Translations under genes and position numbers: made by a program
The notes under the pieces: model-generated
Seen by the model: the letters and a program-made list of their open reading frames with translations, nothing else
Database searches by the model: none
Told to the model about the DNA's origin: nothing
Source of the DNA: Bauldia sp.
GTDB lineage: Bacteria > Pseudomonadota > Alphaproteobacteria > Rhizobiales > Kaistiaceae
Assembly (NCBI GenBank): GCA_020442065.1
Contig: JAGRKZ010000030.1
Coordinates: 1 to 58,021, forward strand
DNA length: 58,021 nucleotides
Direction of reading: 5' to 3'
Part shown: one piece after another, positions 1 through 8,230 of the stretch
How positions within the stretch are numbered: position 1 is the first letter of the stretch
How the letters are laid out: each line of letters opens with the position of its first letter

Positions 1-278
1 TCATTGCCGCCGAGATGACCGGCCGGTCCTGCCATGCGATCGAGTTGAACCCCGCCTATGTCGATGTCGCCATCCGCCGCTGGCAGGACTTCACCGGGGA
101 GGAGGCGGTCCTCGAGGGATCGGGATCGTCATTCCTGGCAGTGGCCCGTGAACGGGGCGTGGACCAATCCGGAACTCCTGACAGACAGTGTCAGACACGG
201 ATCGGGGAGGCAGAACTACCTGGGAACGACAAAGGATCGTTCCGTCTCGCCCTCGACAATGTCGGTGAGGAGGCCTGA
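1..278 (+). CDS. C-terminal end of a phage-type DNA methylase (partial)
   Basis: The reading frame is open from the window edge (first full codon at base 3) and reads IAAEMTGRSCHAIELNPAYV followed by a DVAIRRWQDFTGEEA segment. This is the typical end of the catalytic domain of phage and ParB-linked adenine/cytosine DNA methylases, where the last helix carries the ...ELNPxYVDVAIxRWQ signature. The S-adenosylmethionine and catalytic motifs would lie upstream and cannot be seen. The tail after residue 45 is poorly conserved and may be strain-specific. The gene stops three bases before the first of three helix-turn-helix genes, so all four were probably one transcript. This is a common neighbourhood in prophages and their remnants. 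The family is fairly sure; the modified base cannot be told. Confidence 0.7.
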   Translation, partial: IAAEMTGRSCHAIELNPAYVDVAIRRWQDFTGEEAVLEGSGSSFLAVARERGVDQSGTPDRQCQTRIGEAELPGNDKGSFRLALDNVGEEA

Positions 279-280
279 TC

Positions 281-718
281 ATGGGACGCCCTGCCCACAA
301 GCCAGATCCGGTTACTCGCCGACAGGTCGAGGCGATGGCTGCCTATGGCATTCCCGAGACCGACATCGCCACCGTCGTCGAGATCGACCCCAAGACCCTT
401 CGTCGGCACTACCGGAAGGAACTCGACACCGGCCACATCAAGGCCAACACCAAGGTCGCGGAGAACCTTTACCGGCGCGCCACCGGCGAGGGCCGGGAGG
501 CTGTGACGGCGGCAATCTTCTGGCTCAAGACCCGGGCCCGGTGGAAGGAGACCACGGTCCACGAGACCGAGGTCCGTCACCAGGTCGTGGTCCGGATGCC
601 GCCGCCGGTCCGCGACATCGACGAGTGGATGCGGCTCCATGCTCCGAAGCAGGGAGCCCCAGCTCAGGCGAACCCGCACCGTCCGAAGCTTCTCACCGTC
701 GCGTATCGGAGGGACTAA
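281..718 (+). CDS. Small phage-type helix-turn-helix protein, tandem copy 1
   Basis: A 145-residue protein. Residues about 14-50 (RRQVEAMAAYGIPETDIATV then a DPKTLRRHYRKEL recognition helix) form a clear helix-turn-helix. A second conserved block, AAIFWLKTRARWKET, lies near residue 90. Proteins of this kind occur beside methylases and terminases in alphaproteobacterial prophages and may act as DNA-binding regulators or small-terminase-like factors; the exact role is unknown. The start follows the methylase stop by two bases. The stop overlaps the start of the next copy (TAATG), which suggests translational coupling. Its C-terminal 40 residues, rich in Pro and basic residues, differ from the other two copies. 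The HTH assignment is firm, the function is not. Confidence 0.75.
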   Translation: MGRPAHKPDPVTRRQVEAMAAYGIPETDIATVVEIDPKTLRRHYRKELDTGHIKANTKVAENLYRRATGEGREAVTAAIFWLKTRARWKETTVHETEVRHQVVVRMPPPVRDIDEWMRLHAPKQGAPAQANPHRPKLLTVAYRRD

Positions 719-1137
719 TGGGCCGTCGTCCTCATATCCCCGAGCCCGCTGGCCGCCGCCAGGTCGAGGCGATGGCCGCGTACGGTGTTCCCGAAGCCGA
801 CATCGCGAGGGTCCTTGGCATAGACCCCAAGACCCTCCGCAAGCACTACCGGGACGAGCTCGACACTGGCGGCATCAAGGCCAACAGCAAGATCGCCGAG
901 AGCCTGTTCAGGAAGGCGATGGGTGACGGACCGCAATCCGTCACCGCCTGCATCTTCTGGCTCAAGACCCGAGCCCACTGGAAGGAGACGACCGTTCAGG
1001 AGCACGTCGGCAACGCCGGTCCGATCATGAAGATCCAGCGCGTCATCATCTCGCCGCCGCCGCGAGACTCGAACGGCAACCTGCTCAGCCCGCCGGCGGC
1101 CAAGGGGCCACCGCTCCTCGAACACGTCGGGACCTGA
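718..1137 (+). CDS. Small phage-type helix-turn-helix protein, tandem copy 2
   Basis: A 139-residue paralogue of the gene just upstream, starting at the ATG that overlaps its stop codon. It keeps the whole HTH block (GRRQVEAMAAYGVPEADIAR and DPKTLRKHYRDEL) and the IFWLKTRAHWKETT block. Its tail is different and Pro-rich (IISPPPRDSNGN), suggesting that the DNA-reading module is fixed while the C-terminus is free to change. The open frame extends far upstream, but that part lies inside the methylase and copy 1 in another frame and is not coding. Same uncertain role as copy 1. Confidence 0.75.
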   Translation: MGRRPHIPEPAGRRQVEAMAAYGVPEADIARVLGIDPKTLRKHYRDELDTGGIKANSKIAESLFRKAMGDGPQSVTACIFWLKTRAHWKETTVQEHVGNAGPIMKIQRVIISPPPRDSNGNLLSPPAAKGPPLLEHVGT

Positions 1138-1138
1138 G

Positions 1139-1534
1139 ATGGGTCGCCGTTCCCACCGTCCCGACGAACGCGGTCGTCGCCAGGTCGAGGCGCTCGCGGC
1201 CTATGGCGTGCCGGAGCACCACATTGCCCGCGTCGTCGGCATCGACCCCAAGACCCTCCGCAAGCACTACCGCGACGAACTCGACCTCGGCGCCACCAAG
1301 GCCACCGCCAAGGTCGCCGAGTTCCTGTTCCGGAAGGCTACGACCGAGGGCCCCCAATGCGTCACCGCAGCCATCTTCTGGATGAAGACCCGCGGTGGCT
1401 GGCGCGAGGCGCCCCAGGCTCACGAGGTCTCGATGAAGACCGCTAGCGAGATGACCGACGAGGAACTGGAGGCACGCATCCGGGAGCTGGACGCTATGTG
1501 CGGCCGGCCGCTGCTCGAGATGAAGGTGGGTTGA
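1139..1534 (+). CDS. Small phage-type helix-turn-helix protein, tandem copy 3
   Basis: A 131-residue third paralogue that begins one base after the stop of copy 2. It carries the same block order: RGRRQVEALAAYGVPEHHIA, then DPKTLRKHYRDEL, then AIFWMKTRGGWREA. The last 35 residues (MTDEELEARIRELDAM) look like an amphipathic helix, possibly for oligomerisation, and are unlike the tails of copies 1 and 2. No terminase large subunit follows; the next genes lie on the other strand. This suggests the phage block is truncated on its right side near base 1540. Confidence 0.75.
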   Translation: MGRRSHRPDERGRRQVEALAAYGVPEHHIARVVGIDPKTLRKHYRDELDLGATKATAKVAEFLFRKATTEGPQCVTAAIFWMKTRGGWREAPQAHEVSMKTASEMTDEELEARIRELDAMCGRPLLEMKVG

Positions 1535-1559
1535 AACGGAAGATGGAAGACGTCGGGGC

Positions 1560-2090
1560 CTAGTGGGAAAATTTTGGCCGCCATAACAATATAGCGCAGT
1601 CAGCTTCTTCGATTTCGGTCGCGGTCAGCTTTCTTGCGGCTGATGCTGAAAGTGAGTGGCTCCGACTGCACCCGTTCAATGTCGCGATACGGAACCAAAA
1701 GTATGCGAGCTTCGCGGTTCTAGGGACGCCAAAGCCAAAGGCGTAGCTAATCCCCAGGAACCTCATTGATGAAGCATCGCCCCGTTCGGCACCCGACCGA
1801 GCTCGTTCTGCGGCCTCGATATTGCCAAGCATCACCTCGGCGATGCCGGACGCCTCTCCGAAATCGACGGCCATCTGTAACCAGCGAGCCGCCTCGGCGT
1901 GATCTTGGGGTACGCCCGAACCATCGTAATACATGAGCCCCAAGGTAAGCTGCGCCAACGCATGGCCATTGCTCGCCGGGCCTTTCAGCATCTCAAGAGC
2001 AGCGGCGTAGTCTCCTCGTTGATAGGCTCCGACGCCGTCCCGGACTGGCGAGTATCGAAGTTGGGGCATCGCCTTCTCATCCTCAGTCAT
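1560..2090 (-). CDS. Sel1-repeat (TPR-like) protein
   Basis: A 176-residue protein with Sel1-like repeats: LTLGLMYYDGSGVPQDHAEA followed by ARWLQMAVDFGEASGIAEV, and a second set FLGISYAFGFGVPRTAKLAY then FWFRIAT. Sel1 repeats form alpha-solenoid surfaces for protein-protein contact. No signal peptide or membrane segment is visible, so it is probably cytoplasmic. I chose the ATG at 2090 because it overlaps the end of the upstream UDG-fold gene by eight bases (GATGACTGA), a typical coupled start; a longer frame runs 13 codons further into that gene. The partner is probably the UDG-like protein or its substrate complex; the function is otherwise unknown. Confidence 0.7.
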   Translation of the reverse strand: MTEDEKAMPQLRYSPVRDGVGAYQRGDYAAALEMLKGPASNGHALAQLTLGLMYYDGSGVPQDHAEAARWLQMAVDFGEASGIAEVMLGNIEAAERARSGAERGDASSMRFLGISYAFGFGVPRTAKLAYFWFRIATLNGCSRSHSLSASAARKLTATEIEEADCAILLWRPKFSH

Positions 2091-2862
2091 CGAGGATCTC
2101 CCGGACCTCTTCGGCGACGGCCGCGACATGGCTCAACATGCCCCTACCCCACCTGTTGAACGCGGGCGGGGCCAGGCTTGGGATGATGAACACCACGATA
2201 TCGTCGATGTGGGCCGATAGCGGCTGTGATGGCGGAACGCGAGGCTTTGGGACAGTGAACTCGGCCCCATTCAGGCGCAGGGTACGCAGGGTTTCGGCGA
2301 GCTTTCGGGACGTCTTTGCTCCATGAGCAATGATCACGCGCGGCCTGATGATCTGAACCAGCGTCTCGAAAATTTCTCGTCCTCGCTTGACACCATTACG
2401 GTGCGCCGGGAGGCGCAAATCGCGAGCCATTGGAGTGGAGTAGCAGATGACATTGGTTTGAACCACGTCGGGAATGCCAACATCGCCCAAAGCCTGGATG
2501 ACGCTGTCGGTGTTGCGTCGGGTTGGGCCGGGTGGCCCCGGAAAGACACGCTCGTAAACCTCACGGCAACGACCGGGCGGACAATTGAGGAGCGAGGCGA
2601 TGTACTTCTCATCCGGCGACCTTGGATCGCCCGGATAGAGCTCGTCGAGGACCCTTGGCAGCTCCGTCGCCAAGTAGGGACTGTGCTGATTGAAGCCGAC
2701 CGTGAAGACCCTCGCAGCCCAGGGCGCGACATAATCGGTCATCCATGGCCTGGGGTACTGGGACAAAGCCCCGGGGCCGGTCGGCCTGATCAAAGGCCGA
2801 AGGGCGGCCAGAAGCTCGGAACACCGTTCGTCTTCTAGCTGGGTGCCTCTTACTCGCTCCAT
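2083..2862 (-). CDS. Uracil-DNA-glycosylase-fold protein
   Basis: About 259 residues from the ATG at 2862; a GTG six codons upstream is an alternative and neither has a clear ribosome site. The order of motifs fits the UDG superfamily: an early RVFTVGFNQHSPY block (the place of the GxNPxP water-activating motif), a central TNVICYSTP strand, RVIIAHGAKTSRK (the G-rich strand) and a late FIIPSLAPPAFNRWG block where the HPS-type loop belongs. The usual catalytic residues are not plainly present, so glycosylase activity is uncertain. It is translationally coupled to the Sel1-repeat gene downstream. Family assignment is by motif pattern only. Confidence 0.5.
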   Translation of the reverse strand: MERVRGTQLEDERCSELLAALRPLIRPTGPGALSQYPRPWMTDYVAPWAARVFTVGFNQHSPYLATELPRVLDELYPGDPRSPDEKYIASLLNCPPGRCREVYERVFPGPPGPTRRNTDSVIQALGDVGIPDVVQTNVICYSTPMARDLRLPAHRNGVKRGREIFETLVQIIRPRVIIAHGAKTSRKLAETLRTLRLNGAEFTVPKPRVPPSQPLSAHIDDIVVFIIPSLAPPAFNRWGRGMLSHVAAVAEEVREILDD

Positions 2863-3028
2863 CACTAGGATCAAAACCACAGTATGGAGGCGGAATTTTG
2901 ATACCCCGGTTCAAGTAAATCTGAGACTGCTCGGGGCAACGGAGCCACGGCGACTTTTTTCGCGACGTTCGACAGCTGACTCAGAGAGCCACAAGAATAA
3001 AAGTCAATAATATCATATACTTACGCTA

Positions 3029-3064
3029 CGTACAAACGGCAAACGGTGGTATGCTGTCTGTACG
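3029..3064. promoter_or_regulatory. Inverted repeat upstream of intact serine recombinase; possible res/operator site
   Basis: Arms GTACAAAC (3030-3037) and GTCTGTAC (3056-3063) match as inverted repeats at seven of eight positions. Between them is a direct repeat AAACGGC/AAACGGT. The site lies about 25 bases before the recombinase start in a short AT-rich patch (2990-3030). Serine resolvases commonly bind such sites next to their own gene, which both regulates them and forms the recombination site. The neighbouring decayed copies lack it. Inference only. Confidence 0.3.
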
Positions 3065-3086
3065 GAAGCGGAGGGTCTGTGTCGCT

Positions 3087-3761
3087 ATGCAACATGCCGT
3101 CGCCTACTATCGCGTCTCCACCGCCAGGCAGGGCCGCTCAGGGCTCGGGATCGAGGCCCAGCGAGCCGCAGTCGCCCGGTTCGCCGACGCGGAGGGTTAC
3201 ACCCTCATCGCCGAGTTCACGGAGGTAGAGACTGGCAAGGGAGCCGACGCCCTCGACCGGCGACCGCAACTCGCTGCAGCGCTGGCAGCCGGCAAGATCA
3301 GCAAGTGTCCGGTCATCGTCGCAAAACTCGACCGGCTCTCGCGGGACGTCGCCTTCATTGCGGGGCTCATGGCCCAGCGAGTCCCCTTCATCGTCGCCGA
3401 ACTCGGTGCGGATGCAGACCCATTCATGCTGCACCTCTACGCTGCGCTCGCGGAAAAGGAACGCCGGCTGATCTCGGAGCGGACGCGGTCGGCCTTGGCC
3501 GCACGCAAGGCTCAGGGTGTCCGGCTCGGAAACTGCAGCAACGCGGCGGAGGCAGCCGCCTTGGGGCGACAGGTTCAGACGGAAGAGGCCGCAGCGTTCG
3601 CCGCGAATGTCCTGCCGATCATCGAGTCGTTGCGGGCCTCAGGCGTCCGAGATTTGCGAGGGCTTGCGGCGGCGCTCAACAATCGCGGTGTACGGACGGC
3701 TCGAGGCGGAAGGTGGCACGTCTCGAACGTCAAAAACCTGGTCGACCGGCTGCCGGCGTGA
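3087..3761 (+). CDS. Serine site-specific recombinase (resolvase/invertase family), intact copy
   Basis: 224 residues. The resolvase catalytic domain is complete: [12 protein letters not shown] with conserved Arg9 and nucleophile Ser11, then [16 protein letters not shown] carrying the conserved DR..R cluster, then [20 protein letters not shown], the long E helix. The C-terminal 60 residues ([20 protein letters not shown] and [13 protein letters not shown]) form the DNA-binding HTH. I start at the ATG at 3087, preceded by GGAGGG about 11 bases upstream; a longer frame begins at 3051. It cuts and rejoins DNA at paired sites through a 5' phosphoserine link. Two related copies occur at 8834 and 14812, and about 20 bases after the stop are shared with both. 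Confidence 0.9.
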   Translation: MQHAVAYYRVSTARQGRSGLGIEAQRAAVARFADAEGYTLIAEFTEVETGKGADALDRRPQLAAALAAGKISKCPVIVAKLDRLSRDVAFIAGLMAQRVPFIVAELGADADPFMLHLYAALAEKERRLISERTRSALAARKAQGVRLGNCSNAAEAAALGRQVQTEEAAAFAANVLPIIESLRASGVRDLRGLAAALNNRGVRTARGGRWHVSNVKNLVDRLPA

Positions 3762-4103
3762 ACGTCTTTTCTACACGGGAATATCGGCAGGCGGCAGGCT
3801 TATGAGTATCTGGAGGGCGTCACGGCCCGCTCGGCGCTACTGCATGAGACTGTGATTGTCAGTTCGCTTGAACCTTCGTACGCTGCCACGTCGTCTCAGG
3901 TGATGCTCCACCATTGAGGGTCATGAAAAAGGGCCGATGGGGGCAAAGCCCAGCGCACCTTATGACTTCGCCCTTGGCAAGCGCCGGCACATGACCGTAG
4001 CCCAACGCCGCATCATTCTCTTCACGGAGGATCGCGGGTGGGGGTGGCAAACGTCAAGGCGCTAAGTCCGACGAGCCGGCGGCGGGATCGATAGGCGCAA
4101 AGA
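3762..4103. other. Gene-free stretch after recombinase
   Basis: Only the first 20-25 bases (CTTTTCTACACGGGAA) are recognisable; they recur after the other two recombinase copies. The rest contains short open frames with no coding character, and I see no repeat, RNA or clear terminator. Confidence 0.5.
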
Positions 4104-7100
4104 TCAGTGGCTCTCGGCGTCGATCACCGTGAGCAGCGCCCTGACCGCCTCCTCGAGTTGAGGGTCGCGGCCCTCGGCGATGAAGTTGGGGTCGGTCGGC
4201 ACGAGAAGGTCGGGCACGGTCTCGGTGTTCTCGTAGAATCGGCCGTCCTTGGCTCGCATGCCGACTTGGGCGGTGCCGAAGGTGAGGCGCGGCTCGAGCT
4301 GGGGGGCTATGTAGACCGCCGTCCCGGTTCCGGGGACGCGGTCGCCGACCACCGGGCCAATCGCCTGCCGCTTGTAGTAGGCGGGAAAGATCGAACCGTC
4401 GGAGTAGCTGAACGCGTTCTGGACGAGCGCGGTCGGGCGGGACCAGCGATCGTAAGGCGAAAGGCCGAGATCAACGCCGTTCCGTGTCACGAACCCGGAA
4501 TGGCGCTCGCCGACCAGGAAGGCGACGAGCTGATCGTGCAGCAATCCGCCAGTATTGAAGCGGACGTCGATGACGGCGCCTTCCGCCTGGCCGTAGCGGC
4601 CCATGAGTTCCGCGTAGACCTTGTGCATCTCAGTGTCGTTCATGGCCGCGATATGCACGTAGCCAAGCCGGCCGCCGGAGAGCGTCTCGACGATGGCGCG
4701 CCGCTGCTCGATCCAGCGGCGATAGGCGAGTGCGACCTCCTCGTCTTGGCTGACCGGCGTGAGCCGCTGCTCGGCGACAGCGCCCAAGCCCGGGGCGGCC
4801 ACCCCGAGGAGGACGCGCTTCCCGGCGGTGTGGTTGAGAAGCGGTGCGATGTCCGCATCGGGCCCAATGGTGACGCCGTCGACGGTCATGATGACGGAGC
4901 CCGGCACGAGCAGGCTGCCGGGCACGTCAGCCGGACCGCCCGCGAGGATCCCGGCGATCTTCACCCCGGGGCCAACGTGCGAGCGATCGTAGTAGACGCC
5001 GAGCGACCCGACCTTGTCCCAGTACGGCTCGCCTGGCTCGAAGCTCGAGAACATGTGCGAGGCGTTCAGCTCGCCCTGGAGCTCCGCCATGAGCTCGGCA
5101 AAGTCTTCCCAGTGCGAGATGTGAGGCAGCTGCCTGGCGTAAAGATCGCGCATCCCCGGCCAGTCGACCCCGTGCATGCCAGCATCATAGAACTTAGCCT
5201 GGACGAAGCGCCACTGATGGTCGAAGAGGTACGCCATCTCGGCGCGGGCGTCGTGCGGGCCGGTGGTGTCGAAGGGAATGGCGCGCATGGCGCCGGTCGC
5301 GAGGTCATAGGCCTCGAGCCGCCCCGACCCGCTGACGTAGAGTGTCTTGCCGTCCGGCGACACGGCGAACTGCTCGCCGCCCGCATCCGCTCGCTCGAAA
5401 AGGAGCCGCGCCGCTCCGCTCCGCGGGTCGATGGCGTAGCCGACATAGCCCTTTCCCGGCACGACGGCGACGACATGAAGGGTGGCGCCATCAGCGCTCA
5501 GGTCGGCGGTCGCAAGGGTCTGGGTCGTCCCCGTGAGACGGAGGATCCGATCCGGCGCGCCCGCGAAGTCGAGGGGACCGTCGGAGATAGGACGCTCCTC
5601 GGCGAAGGCTGCCGCTGCCTCCCGCGACAAGAACGTCCCGACGATGTCGAAGGTCGCCGCCTGGTTGTCGAGCTGGCGGGTGGAGAAGCGGTCCGTCTGC
5701 CAGTAGAGCATCGTGCCGTCCCGGCTGAACTGCGGCGCCGTGTCGGCGAAGCCGTTCATTGAGATGTTATGCCGCTCGCCGGTGGCGACGTCGATGACCA
5801 CCGTCTCCGAGTTGCCAAGGGAGAAGCCGGTGATCGTCGCGAGGTACCGGCCATCCGGCGACCAGGTGTGGGTGAGGTCACCCTCGTTGTAGGAATAGGT
5901 CGCGCCGTCCGGCAGGGCCTCGGTGATGGTCCCGCTGGCAATGTCGAGAACCTTGATCGCGTTCCGTCCGTCGCGATAGGCGACCTTGTCGCCCTCCGGC
6001 GAATAGAGGGGCTGGAGGAGGTCCGAGTCGGTATCGAGAAGGACGCTCTCCGCGATCTCCGCGGCATCGACAAAGGTCTTGTCCTCGGCACGAACGATAC
6101 GGCTTTCGAACAGGTCCCAGTCGATGTCGCGGTCCGAAGTATAGAGAAGCTTGCGGCCGTCGGGAGAGAATCCCACGGAACGCTCCGCCTGTGGCGTCGT
6201 GGTGATACGGCGGGTCTTTCCAGACGTTGCGTCGACCACGTAGACGTCGCCGCGGGCGACGAGCGCGATCTGCGATCCGTCGGGCGAGACCGCGAGTTCG
6301 CTGACTTGGTCGTTGACGTTGAGCGGTACCGCGCCGTCCGCCAGCGTGCCCTGCGGGATCCGGATCGCGACCTTCTTCGGCTCTTCCCCGGGGACCACCG
6401 TCCAGATCTCGCCGTCATAGCCGTAGCTTACGACGCCATCGCGGCTGACCGACAGGCCGCGTACCGGCAGCGTGTCGTGGAAGGTGATCTGCTCGGGCGA
6501 GCTATGTCCGTCCGTCGCGATCCTCCAGACGTTAGTACTCACCGGCGTGGCATCGACGTTCGTCTCGCCGCCGGCCGGCATCTCGGCGGTGTAGTAAACG
6601 AAGGCACCGTCGGCGGAGAAGACCGGGCTCTTCTCGTTCGAGCGGTGATGGGTCAGCTGCCGGTGCTTGCCCGTGGTGCGGTCGAAGATCCAGATGTCCG
6701 AGGTGCCGTCGGAGATCTGGCGCTTGCGCTGGGGAACCTCCTCCGAGCGGGAGAAGGCATAGGCGACGAGGGTGCCGTCCGGCGAGATCGCCGCTTTCTG
6801 GGCCGGGATCGGCATGAAGGGCCGCTCGCGCCCGCCCGTAGCCGCGACCGCACGCACCTCGCCCTGCGGCAGGAGGGGCAGCCCGTTCAGGAAGTTTGCA
6901 TCCATCGACCCGATGCCGGCCGACCAGAAGGCGACGTCGCGGCCGTCCGGCGTAAATGCGAGCGGGATGTCCGAACCCTCGTTGTAGGTGAGGCGGCGGA
7001 CATCGCCGCCGTCACGGTCCATCACGTAGACATCGCCGACATTAACGACCGCCGCCGAGAAGGCGATCGACTGGCCGTCCGGAGACCACACCGGGTCGGT

Positions 7101-7328
7101 CGTCCGGAATTGAGTTTCGGTCAGCGGCCGCGCCTCGCCGCCGGAGCTGTCGACCGTGTAGATGCGACCACGATAGGTGAAGGCGATCGTTCGGCCATCC
7201 GGCGAGATCGCCGGAGCCCTCATCCACAACGGCGTGGCCTGGTCCGGCACTTCCGCCCGGACGACGACAAGCTCCGCGCTGGAAACCATCACCACCAGTG
7301 CCGTGGCTGCTTTCAGAAGAAGGCGCAT
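4104..7328 (-). CDS. Periplasmic tricorn protease homologue (S41 family)
   Basis: 1074 residues from the ATG at 7328 (AAGTGAGA lies just upstream; a GTG three codons earlier is less likely). The N-terminus (MRLLLKAATALVVMVSSAEL) is a Sec signal peptide, so it acts in the periplasm. Residues about 40-650 hold two runs of SPDG repeats (PD40/beta-propeller). A PDZ domain lies around 800-850, inside the tricorn core. The catalytic tetrad can be traced: Ser-His in NASHMF (757-758), Ser-Asp in SYSDGS (about 976-977) and Glu in FYENTETVPD (about 1033). RFNTGG precedes the nucleophile as in S41 peptidases. It should cut unfolded proteins into small peptides. The long open frames on the opposite strand are shadows of this gene. 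Confidence 0.92.
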   Translation of the reverse strand: MRLLLKAATALVVMVSSAELVVVRAEVPDQATPLWMRAPAISPDGRTIAFTYRGRIYTVDSSGGEARPLTETQFRTTDPVWSPDGQSIAFSAAVVNVGDVYVMDRDGGDVRRLTYNEGSDIPLAFTPDGRDVAFWSAGIGSMDANFLNGLPLLPQGEVRAVAATGGRERPFMPIPAQKAAISPDGTLVAYAFSRSEEVPQRKRQISDGTSDIWIFDRTTGKHRQLTHHRSNEKSPVFSADGAFVYYTAEMPAGGETNVDATPVSTNVWRIATDGHSSPEQITFHDTLPVRGLSVSRDGVVSYGYDGEIWTVVPGEEPKKVAIRIPQGTLADGAVPLNVNDQVSELAVSPDGSQIALVARGDVYVVDATSGKTRRITTTPQAERSVGFSPDGRKLLYTSDRDIDWDLFESRIVRAEDKTFVDAAEIAESVLLDTDSDLLQPLYSPEGDKVAYRDGRNAIKVLDIASGTITEALPDGATYSYNEGDLTHTWSPDGRYLATITGFSLGNSETVVIDVATGERHNISMNGFADTAPQFSRDGTMLYWQTDRFSTRQLDNQAATFDIVGTFLSREAAAAFAEERPISDGPLDFAGAPDRILRLTGTTQTLATADLSADGATLHVVAVVPGKGYVGYAIDPRSGAARLLFERADAGGEQFAVSPDGKTLYVSGSGRLEAYDLATGAMRAIPFDTTGPHDARAEMAYLFDHQWRFVQAKFYDAGMHGVDWPGMRDLYARQLPHISHWEDFAELMAELQGELNASHMFSSFEPGEPYWDKVGSLGVYYDRSHVGPGVKIAGILAGGPADVPGSLLVPGSVIMTVDGVTIGPDADIAPLLNHTAGKRVLLGVAAPGLGAVAEQRLTPVSQDEEVALAYRRWIEQRRAIVETLSGGRLGYVHIAAMNDTEMHKVYAELMGRYGQAEGAVIDVRFNTGGLLHDQLVAFLVGERHSGFVTRNGVDLGLSPYDRWSRPTALVQNAFSYSDGSIFPAYYKRQAIGPVVGDRVPGTGTAVYIAPQLEPRLTFGTAQVGMRAKDGRFYENTETVPDLLVPTDPNFIAEGRDPQLEEAVRALLTVIDAESH

Positions 7329-7471
7329 GATTCTCACTTTCCGGAACGGTCGAACTGGACGCTGTACGTCCGATTGCGACGGCCCGTGCCTACCATGGAC
7401 TGTCTGTCAGGCGCGTTTGCATCTGCCGCGCGCGGTACGCCCGCGCTGATGCCGTCAGCAAGGAGCTACCC

Positions 7472-7864
7472 TCACTTGCAGCCCGGATATTTGTAGCGGT
7501 TGGCTTCCGCCACGCCCGGAGGGCAGCTCTGGTGTTTGTTGCCGCCCTTGTTCGCGCCGGACACGTGTTCCCGGGCGACGGTGCAGATGCCGTTGGCGCC
7601 GCCGTCCTTGGTGTAGGTGAGTGAGGGCGTACCGTCCGGGGCGATGGTCAGATCAAGCGTCACGTGGCCGTGCTTGGCCTCGTAGGCGTTCTTGTTGAAC
7701 ACCTTCAAGGTGGCTTCCTTGCCGTTGATGTAGATCGGCCCGCCCTCGTCCGCGTGTACCTCAATGCCCGTCGGGCAGGTCGCATTGAAGAAGGGAACGG
7801 CCGCGTTCGCTGAGGCGACGGCCGCCGTCGACGCGGCAGCGGCGAGTATCAGTATCCTTGTCAT
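7472..7864 (-). CDS. Small secreted protein of unknown function
   Basis: 130 residues with a clear signal peptide (MTRILILAAAASTAAVASANA, cleavage likely after ANA). The mature part of about 109 residues has four Cys (TCPTGIEV, GICTVA, QSCPPG, YPGCK), which could form two disulfides in the periplasm. A middle segment, VTLDLTIAPDGTPSLTYTKDG, looks like a beta hairpin. It follows the tricorn protease on the same strand with a 140-base gap, so co-transcription is possible but not shown. I do not recognise the family. Confidence 0.65.
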   Translation of the reverse strand: MTRILILAAAASTAAVASANAAVPFFNATCPTGIEVHADEGGPIYINGKEATLKVFNKNAYEAKHGHVTLDLTIAPDGTPSLTYTKDGGANGICTVAREHVSGANKGGNKHQSCPPGVAEANRYKYPGCK

Positions 7865-8230
7865 CTCGCCTCGCTTGAAGGACTGGCCTCGCTCGCCAGC
7901 GCCATTGCATTCTTGTCCATGTCAGAACCTGTGTTCTTGCAACTTGGCGCGGCGAGGATATCGAGAAATTGGCGCGCCGCAAGGTACTCCACTCGTGACC
8001 TTTACCTGCAAACCGATCCGCAGCCGCGGCTCTTCTTAAACTCCCCAAGACTCGTTCTACGACGCCTTCGGCATCAAGGAATACCATCCGATTTGGCTGG
8101 CACCAGAGGAGCGGGCGAGGGCGCTGGTAACAGCGCCGGCAGACACCGCACCGCCTTTCGCGCTCTGCGGCGGCTGCTCGTAGTATACCGGCCCGGTCCC
8201 CGATTCCTTTCCCAAGGCCAGAGACCCTCG
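7865..8230. other. Intergenic region with one possible peptidase fragment
   Basis: The stretch separates two divergent genes and must hold both promoters. I see no clear promoter boxes or repeats. The only interpretable piece is the frame at 8049-8183, listed separately. Confidence 0.4.
8049..8183 (+). pseudogene. Possible C-terminal fragment of an M13-type metallopeptidase
   Basis: In this frame the DNA reads DSFYDAFGIKEYHPIWLAPE then ERARALVTAP and a stop after 44 codons. The order xxFxxAFxxKxxxxMWLxPExR resembles the last 25 residues of M13 (neprilysin-like) peptidases. No start codon, zinc site or upstream domain is present. If real it is a relic left by deletion. The similarity is short, so this is tentative. 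Confidence 0.25.

Noticed and set aside
1..1534. Complete prophage
   Set aside because: Only a methylase end and HTH genes are present; no integrase, terminase, capsid or tail genes follow within the window.
3859..4050. 63-codon minus-strand frame after the first recombinase
   Set aside because: No ribosome site, no homology pattern and weak codon bias.
4107..7496. Two very long plus-strand open frames (551 and 575 codons) opposite the tricorn gene
   Set aside because: They mirror the codon pattern of the minus-strand gene, have Arg/Asp-rich low-complexity products and no family; they are antisense shadows.
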